A DNA stretch of 64,000 nt, from assembly GCA_039986595.1 (NCBI GenBank), contig JBDWQJ010000011.1, positions 230,278-294,277 on the forward strand, written 5' to 3'. Numbering within the stretch: position 1 is the first letter of the stretch; each line of letters begins with the position of its first letter. Origin of the DNA: Lentilitoribacter sp039986595. Its GTDB lineage: Bacteria > Pseudomonadota > Alphaproteobacteria > Rhizobiales > Rhizobiaceae. Positions 58,654-64,000 of this stretch are shown here, one piece after another. The translations under genes were made by a program, and so were the position numbers. The notes below the pieces were generated by a model that worked only from the letters and a program-made list of their open reading frames with translations, had not been told where the DNA came from and did not search any database.

Positions 58654-59847
58654 CTAGGTTTGAATGTTATCCAAAGCTGCGCGTGTTCGGTTGCGGAAAA
58701 TCTCAAAACTCACAATCAAGAGCACAACAAAAAATGTCGTTACGATGAACACATCCGAAATGGGATAAAAATCAGACAGGGCGCCAATGGAAAGAGACGA
58801 TAGCTGCCCACCAACCGTTGTTCCCAAAATCATGGCAATTGAAAAACTAGAACTTCTTTGCGGATTAACATCCATTGCTCTCGCCAACAAAACTGGGAAC
58901 ATGGCCCCCATGCCAAAACCCATGGTGACGTTAGCTGCGATTTGCAATTCAATATTTGTTGCAAAGATGATGCCCAGATTTCCTGATAGGGTCATTGCAA
59001 ACAATGCTCTAACCAACCAAACGTTATGAATTTTATTTCCGATAATGATTGTCAAAAGTCGTATGAGTATCATTCCGGTCAAAAACGCTGCATGTGATAC
59101 CCGTGAGACGTTATCATCAAGACCGATATCTATTGCGTAACTTACAAACCAGATATTGTGCGACCACTCCACAGCACCTAAAAAACAAGCAGGGACAGCA
59201 AGAACCCAGATAGGCAAATTATCCGCCTTCAATTCATCACGTTCTGATGTTTTGGAATTTTCCTCATCACTCTGATCAGATGAAACTTTTGCCGAGCGAA
59301 ACAACGTCAGATATGCCGCTGCACTTATCATAAACGCGATAGCGGCGATTAAAAACGGCGATTTCCAGTCAAAACCGGATGAAAACAAGAAGATCAACAA
59401 CAAGGGCGAGATTACATTGCCAAAGGAGAACACCACATCAAGCGCGCCCAATGCTGATGCTCGGTTTTCTGTAAATGTTTGACCAACAAATGTGTGTCCT
59501 GCGGTAAAGGAAACACCGCCCATTGTGCCCAAAAGTAAGAAGCTTGTCAGATATTGAGTAAAACTGCCGCTGAAATATAAAAACAAACAAAATAACGCAG
59601 ACATGAGCGCTGCGCTGGATAAGATTGCACCAATTTTAAAGCGATCTAAAAGAAACTTTGATCCCAATGAACCGATGCTGAACCCACTCGACCAAACGAT
59701 GAAAATCAACCCACTTTGTGTGCCAGATAGTGAGAAAGCCGCAACGGTTTCTGGCATCAGTGGACCGACCACTAAAGCCATGGCACCCCAAATGAAAAAA
59801 GTGAACGCGATAGAAGCATAAAGATAAATGTTGAAGAACTTATGCAA
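58654..59847 (-). CDS. MFS transporter
   Basis: 397 residues with twelve helices and a TTG start, since no ATG fits upstream. Motifs YLYASIAFTFFIWGAMALVVGPLMPETVAAFSLS at the N-terminus and a GSKFLLDRFKIGA loop mark an MFS carrier of unknown substrate. It runs 71 bp upstream of the ABC operon on the same strand. Confidence 0.82.
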   Translation of the reverse strand: MHKFFNIYLYASIAFTFFIWGAMALVVGPLMPETVAAFSLSGTQSGLIFIVWSSGFSIGSLGSKFLLDRFKIGAILSSAALMSALFCLFLYFSGSFTQYLTSFLLLGTMGGVSFTAGHTFVGQTFTENRASALGALDVVFSFGNVISPLLLIFLFSSGFDWKSPFLIAAIAFMISAAAYLTLFRSAKVSSDQSDEENSKTSERDELKADNLPIWVLAVPACFLGAVEWSHNIWFVSYAIDIGLDDNVSRVSHAAFLTGMILIRLLTIIIGNKIHNVWLVRALFAMTLSGNLGIIFATNIELQIAANVTMGFGMGAMFPVLLARAMDVNPQRSSSFSIAMILGTTVGGQLSSLSIGALSDFYPISDVFIVTTFFVVLLIVSFEIFRNRTRAALDNIQT

Positions 59848-59892
59848 TTGATCGGTTCCAATTCTTGAATTTTAGGCAATAGGCAAAAGGGT

Positions 59893-60573
59893 TTAGATAA
59901 ATTGGCCCTGGAACCACAGGATTGAAGGATAAGCGCACAGCCATATCCAGAAGAAGCGATTTAAACCAAATAGGAATGCGTTTGCCAAGTGAAATGTTGC
60001 AGCAATGATGAGCGCTATATAAAGCGCATGAATATGTAAAAGCGCAAGCGGAAATATTAGCTCAAAACCTATCACACACCATGACATGATAAGCAGTAAT
60101 TTAGGTTTATCGGCAAACACTCTTAGATGTTCTGAAACCGGGTATGTCGTATAGGCAAACACATCTTGCAAAGCCCTGCCCGATCGCCACTCCACATTAA
60201 CAATCTTTACCCAGCCAGAGATGAAATAAGAAAGGATTAATTGAACCGCTAAATATCCAAAGGCGATATTCTGCCAAAAAGCATTTGGTGCAATGTGCGC
60301 AAGCGTAAGGCAGACTAGGATTAAAAGCCCCATACGGTCGCTGCCGCCATTATAAGGTCCGTTAAAACGTTTCAGGATAAAGAGTGATACTCCAACCAAC
60401 CCCACAAGCGCCCAAGTAGTAAGCAAACCTGACATCAAAATTGCGCTTAACACTATCCGACACGCGAACAATATCTTCTCATCCCGCGGGCGATGCAAGT
60501 GCTCAATGCTTTGTTGGATGAAGGCTAAACCCTGCATGAGTTCAGTTAGCCTTATGGCGAGATCAATTGTCAT
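59893..60573 (-). CDS. HTTM-like membrane protein
   Basis: 226 residues with six or seven helices. The segments RFNGPYNGGSDRMGLLILVCLTLAH and FHLANAFLFGLNRFFWIWLCAYPSIL match the HTTM (horizontally transferred transmembrane) group that includes vitamin K-dependent gamma-carboxylase-like proteins. The function in bacteria is unknown. It overlaps the upstream unknown gene by four bases, so the two are one operon. Confidence 0.7.
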   Translation of the reverse strand: MTIDLAIRLTELMQGLAFIQQSIEHLHRPRDEKILFACRIVLSAILMSGLLTTWALVGLVGVSLFILKRFNGPYNGGSDRMGLLILVCLTLAHIAPNAFWQNIAFGYLAVQLILSYFISGWVKIVNVEWRSGRALQDVFAYTTYPVSEHLRVFADKPKLLLIMSWCVIGFELIFPLALLHIHALYIALIIAATFHLANAFLFGLNRFFWIWLCAYPSILWFQGQFI

Positions 60574-61010
60574 AACGTAGACGCATCTTTGGGCTCAAGC
60601 TTTTTGATCTCTGAGACAAATAGAATGTGTTTTTCCAATCCATGTTTTTGACGAGAAATAAACGCAAGACGAAACTGCAAATACTGCCCTTCTTGCTTTA
60701 ACAGACCGTGTGCTATGTCGTGCTCTATTCGCGCGAAAATTTCAGCAATGCTATGTGCGCCATATTCTTGCTCATTCTTGATCAACCGCTCGGCACAACT
60801 TGCAATAAACAAAGTCTCATTGCGTATTGGATTATAGAGCATCCGCTTGAGCATAGACCAGACTGGAAGTCTCTCAGGTCGTGGGCGATATTCTGCCCAA
60901 GATCCCAAGTTTTCGTTTTGCGGATCGAACAAGAGATATTCAACACGAGGACTAGGCGCAATAGAATCGAAAAAACGCCACGACGGGATCAACGCCGGCA
61001 ATAAGAGCAA
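60570..61010 (-). CDS. Unknown protein coupled to the HTTM-like gene
   Basis: 146 residues with a TTG start. The sequence (SIAPSPRVEYLLFDPQNENLGSWAEYRPRPERLP…) shows no family I recognise. Extending upstream to the stop at about 61058 would complete a hydrophobic N-terminal helix (LLKPVLLLLPALIP) but there is no ATG/GTG/TTG, so a CTG start or another position is possible. It overlaps the HTTM gene by four bases, which implies translational coupling. Confidence 0.6.
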   Translation of the reverse strand: MLLLPALIPSWRFFDSIAPSPRVEYLLFDPQNENLGSWAEYRPRPERLPVWSMLKRMLYNPIRNETLFIASCAERLIKNEQEYGAHSIAEIFARIEHDIAHGLLKQEGQYLQFRLAFISRQKHGLEKHILFVSEIKKLEPKDASTL

Positions 61011-61236
61011 AACTGGTTTTAAAAGAGACTGGATTGTCAGAGCCGCATTCCCGCGCTAAGTTACACCTAAGGTCAGTGTTGTGTATTGTATGACCAGGTT
61101 ACCAAATTCAAAAAGAGTGTGTCATTTTATGTAAAAATAACAAGGCGGCAAGAACGTGGGCTCGTTTAATCCTCTTTGTCCAACATATTCAGTGACACGA
61201 TCAAACTCAAACTTGGCGGTTTGATGAGGTTACTGA

Positions 61237-62229
61237 ATGAAGTTAATTTACACAAATGGCGATAGTGCCAGCAGTAAAATTGAAGCGTTAAAGCTGGCTG
61301 ATAAGGCCGTGCCATGGCGTGACATATTGCATGAAGGTCCTGTGGAAGGACATATGCCGCTCGCCAAACGTTCTGAAACTCGGGCAAAATTCATTCATGA
61401 ATTTGATGGCGGAGACCATTCCGAAATCCTGCAAAGCTTTAAAGAGCGCGATAAGACCCTGTTTTATCTCAATGAATATTCTAAAGTTGAACTTTGGTTC
61501 GAGCATGACCTATACGACCAGCTCCAGTTGTTGCAAATTTTAGATTTTGCGCATCACAACCTTGAGCAACAAGACTTTTATCTTGTTCAAACTAACGATT
61601 ATCTTGGCGAAATGAATGATGAGGCATTTCAGTCACTGCCCACTCTTGCAAAACCAGTGACGCAAGAAATGAAAACCTATGCATCAAAAGCCTGGCATGC
61701 ACTCACGCAGAAAACACCGGACAACTTAATTCGCGTGCTAGACAATAAAGATATGCCATTTACAGCGCCCGCTATTCGACGTTTGGTGATGGAATATCCT
61801 GATAGCCGAACGGGTTTACCAACCTCGATATTTAACGCTTTCACCCTTTTACTAAATGGGCCTGCAAGTATTGGTAAGCTGTTTGAGCATATGCAAAATT
61901 GTGAATTGGCGAAATTTATGGGGGACTTATCATTTGCTAAATATATCGACGAGTTTGGCACGTGTTTGCAGCCGCTTATTGCGGGCGAAAACATAATTTA
62001 CTCGACGTCCAAAGCAAGCGGGCGGCAAAATTTAGAGCAGATCCAGAACTATTTTAAACAGAAGATTCATCTCACTGAATTTGGTAAAAAAGTAATGGAG
62101 CGAGACGCAAACCATGTTAGCAAAAACGGTATTGATCGGTGGATTTGCGGTGTGCACCTCACTCCAGAAAATCTATATTTCTATGACATGAAACGCGCTA
62201 AAATCGTGCGCGATCCGTGCATCGAGTAA
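61237..62229 (+). CDS. DUF1835-domain protein
   Basis: 330 residues. The DUF1835 signature KLIYTNGDSASSKIEALKLADKAVPWRDILHEGPV opens the protein; the C-terminal part (about 170–330) is helical, as in the DUF3658-type extension. Function unknown; such proteins are linked to stress or sporulation genes in other phyla. Convergent with the PhyH gene. Confidence 0.85.
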   Translation: MKLIYTNGDSASSKIEALKLADKAVPWRDILHEGPVEGHMPLAKRSETRAKFIHEFDGGDHSEILQSFKERDKTLFYLNEYSKVELWFEHDLYDQLQLLQILDFAHHNLEQQDFYLVQTNDYLGEMNDEAFQSLPTLAKPVTQEMKTYASKAWHALTQKTPDNLIRVLDNKDMPFTAPAIRRLVMEYPDSRTGLPTSIFNAFTLLLNGPASIGKLFEHMQNCELAKFMGDLSFAKYIDEFGTCLQPLIAGENIIYSTSKASGRQNLEQIQNYFKQKIHLTEFGKKVMERDANHVSKNGIDRWICGVHLTPENLYFYDMKRAKIVRDPCIE

Positions 62230-62259
62230 GTTATACTTCTGCTATAACTGCTACAACAC

Positions 62260-63210
62260 CTACCAGGGTTTAGAACCAAGCAGCTTTTCACCGAGATCTG
62301 TTAAAACAGCAGAAGATGCATTTTTCTTTTCCCATTCACGTGGATCACCAGGAAAATCAGGTCTATTCGGCGGCTCCATTTCACGCCACAAACGCACTCG
62401 CTCCTCGCGTTCTTCAACATTGTCATATTCTGCGGGGTGCATTGAGATATACTGCGCCATACGCACTTTATTCTCTGAAAAATTAGGCCTTACACCATGA
62501 GCAAGTAGGGAATTGAAGATCATCAAATCACCCGGTTCCATCGAGATATCTTCGCGCTCTAATCCAGTTGCATCTGGCAAAATAGGATTGCGATCTTCCG
62601 GTTGGGTCTTTTCCCATTCTTCAAAATGCTCAAACAAATAGGGGATACATTGGAAGCCACCTGTTTCACTGTCCTGTTTTTTTAAGCTTAAAACTCCTTG
62701 AACACCTATGGGTAGCGGGCGCTGTTTTGTGTCCACATCCCAATGAATAAAGCCCAATTGCTCGCCGGATTTATCTTGCTTTGGCGGATTTAGATTAGCG
62801 CGGTCAATTGTTGTCCAAAGCTCCGTCATGTCCCAAATATCTACAAATGCGTCATAGACACGTTGTTCCATTCGGTTGTCCCACAAATACTGATGGTGAT
62901 AGATCTCGACCATGCCAGCATTGTTTAATTCTGCGCGGACATGTGGGCGACGCTCAGGCGCATACCATGTGGAAGGATCATCTGGGTCTTTTTCGTCAAA
63001 TTCCCAAAGTAAATTAGCAAGTCTGTCAGCATTTTCGCGCGGAATAGCATTGCGCACAATCACATAACCTTTGGTAATCCAGTGCTGCCAGTCCTCTTCG
63101 CTTAAAACACGTAGGGGAAGTTTCTTTTTAATATCTTTAAGTTGCGTGGTAACTTTAGAACTAATTGGATGGCTAATATCTGCCGCGGTGGGCTGCTCTT
63201 CTGCTCTCAT
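62260..63210 (-). CDS. Phytanoyl-CoA dioxygenase family protein
   Basis: 316 residues of the Fe(II)/2-oxoglutarate dioxygenase PhyH family. Iron ligands are seen as His–x–Asp in FIHWDVDTK and the distal His in LLAHGVRPNFS, and the 2-oxoglutarate Arg in KVRMAQYISMHP. Target could be a lipid, a secondary metabolite or a quaternary ammonium compound. The start is fixed by GGAGG. A convergent DUF1835 gene lies opposite. Confidence 0.9.
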   Translation of the reverse strand: MRAEEQPTAADISHPISSKVTTQLKDIKKKLPLRVLSEEDWQHWITKGYVIVRNAIPRENADRLANLLWEFDEKDPDDPSTWYAPERRPHVRAELNNAGMVEIYHHQYLWDNRMEQRVYDAFVDIWDMTELWTTIDRANLNPPKQDKSGEQLGFIHWDVDTKQRPLPIGVQGVLSLKKQDSETGGFQCIPYLFEHFEEWEKTQPEDRNPILPDATGLEREDISMEPGDLMIFNSLLAHGVRPNFSENKVRMAQYISMHPAEYDNVEEREERVRLWREMEPPNRPDFPGDPREWEKKNASSAVLTDLGEKLLGSKPW

Positions 63211-63360
63211 TTTATCCTCCCAAATTCAACGAGTTAGATCGATACGATATCAACAAATAATTTTGTTTCAAGGGGGTATGATGATGTGCTTTAAATATGT
63301 TGGAATTACCTAGAATATATGCGATGGCATGCATGATTTAAAATATTCAGAGAAACCATC

Positions 63361-63843
63361 ATGCCGATTACAACTGTTCGCCCTGCCACATCCAAAGATG
63401 CATCCACTATTCGAGGTTTTATTCTCGAGTTAGCAATTTATGAAAAAGAACCCGATGCAGTGAAGGTCACTATTGAGGAACTCGAGGCTCAGTTGGCATC
63501 TGATCGCCCACCTTTTGAAGCGTTGATCGCAGAGCTTGATGGGACCCCTGTTGGCTTTGCGCTATTTTTCCAAAGTTATTCAACGTGGGAAGGAAAAGCT
63601 GGACTTTATCTTGAAGATCTTTATGTCAGTCCTGAGCATCGCGGCAATAAAATTGGTACAGCATTATTTCAACAGCTGAGCCAAATTGCGCTTGATCGCG
63701 GATATGCGCGTATTGATTGGCAAGTGCTTGATTGGAATGAACCAAGCATTAAATATTACCAATCCATCCAAGCGGAAATTCGCAAAGATTGGTATCCATG
63801 CCGCCTAGAGGGCAACGGTATTGTTGCGTTATCCAAAGCCTAA
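63361..63843 (+). CDS. GNAT acetyltransferase, SSAT-like
   Basis: 160 residues closely following the spermidine/spermine N1-acetyltransferase-like pattern: TVRPATSKDASTIRGFI, ALFFQSYSTWEGKAGLYLEDLYVSPEHRGNKIGTALFQQL, and WQVLDWNEPSIKYYQSI. Acetyl-CoA binding motif is intact. Probable polyamine or thialysine-like acetylation. Monocistronic; a strong terminator follows. Confidence 0.9.
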   Translation: MPITTVRPATSKDASTIRGFILELAIYEKEPDAVKVTIEELEAQLASDRPPFEALIAELDGTPVGFALFFQSYSTWEGKAGLYLEDLYVSPEHRGNKIGTALFQQLSQIALDRGYARIDWQVLDWNEPSIKYYQSIQAEIRKDWYPCRLEGNGIVALSKA

Positions 63844-63860
63844 AAGGCCCAAAAACTGCA

Positions 63861-63894
63861 AAAAAGCCCACGCGGATCGAACGCGGGGCTTTTT
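63861..63894 (+). terminator. Rho-independent terminator after the SSAT-like gene
   Basis: AAAAAGCCC-A-CGCG (63861–63874, one bulged A) pairs with CGCGGGGCTTTTT (63882–63894), ending in T5. It is 17 bp after the stop codon. Confidence 0.85.
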
Positions 63895-64000
63895 CGTGTT
63901 GGTTAGAAACAAACTTAAAAAATAACCAACAGGAGTTTAACTGATTTCATGTTTCAGTTGGTATTTGGTTCAAAGTTTGTTGTCTGTAATTTTGGAATTT

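Noticed and set aside
62229..62249. AGTTATA-N7-TATAACT hairpin between DUF1835 and PhyH
   Set aside because: Weak AT-only stem and no T-run; not called a terminator.
1..64000. tRNA, rRNA, integrase, transposase or prophage genes
   Set aside because: Inspected for these and found none, so no island boundary can be drawn.

Overview
The window looks like chromosomal DNA from a fairly low-GC, heterotrophic, probably marine alphaproteobacterium (Hyphomicrobiales/Rhodobacterales-like). The reasons are the family mix (TRAP transporter, NnrU, DUF1203, DUF2798, DUF1330, HupE, ArsR–SRPBCC cassettes, YghU-type glutathione transferase) and AT-leaning codon use throughout. I see no rRNA, tRNA, CRISPR array, integrase, transposase or phage gene. 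The exact genus is not decidable from the sequence alone.

Layout. 0–10 kb: HxlR regulator with a flavodoxin-type reductase; a two-component system divergent from a secreted YHYH protein; an MFS carrier, a LysR regulator, two exported SnoaL-like proteins and a secreted RNase T2. 10–20 kb: exported MsrA, an ArsR–SRPBCC–SRPBCC cassette, a short Hsp70 (YegD type), small DUF proteins, a MarR–GNAT fusion, an NAD-dependent reductase, and an FMN reductase with divergent LysR. 20–32 kb: DMT exporters, YghU, TetR with an SDR and a flavin amine oxidase-like protein, MerR with an aldo/keto reductase, an SbtA-type bicarbonate permease with divergent LysR, and BenE. 31.7–33.1 kb: an isolated coiled-coil/two-helix membrane protein with a DUF6161-like C-terminus, the least explained gene here. 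33–36 kb: long-form isocitrate lyase, then DeoR plus a YbjJ-like MFS protein. 37–44 kb: three regulators (two TetR, one XRE/MmyB) with quinone reductase, NAD(P)-binding protein, MAPEG and membrane-protein partners, then a ureohydrolase. 44–49 kb: outer-membrane-like protein, cytochrome b561, EF-hand protein, MarR, NnrU, DUF523, double cupin, GST. 49–59 kb: TRAP dicarboxylate-type uptake operon, a ClpP paralogue, glycosyltransferase-like and VOC proteins, a LysE exporter, an amino-acid ABC importer and an MFS carrier. 59–64 kb: a HTTM-like membrane pair, DUF1835, a PhyH dioxygenase and an SSAT-like acetyltransferase.

How it works together. Most of the window consists of small regulator-plus-enzyme modules, commonly divergent, devoted to redox chemistry, electrophile or xenobiotic detoxification (two GSTs, MAPEG, quinone/FMN reductases, SDRs, AKR, MsrA, cupin) and small-molecule transport. 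Fourteen DNA-binding regulators occur in 64 kb. Several intergenic regions carry readable operators. The best are three copies of a TGACC/GGTCA palindrome at a TetR promoter, one operator shared by two promoters beside the XRE gene, a 16-bp palindrome at a TetR promoter with look-alikes upstream of both GST genes, and a textbook MerR promoter with a 19-bp spacer. I found no evident multi-gene defence or mobile system. The most novel material is the DUF6161-like orphan and the candidate regulons.
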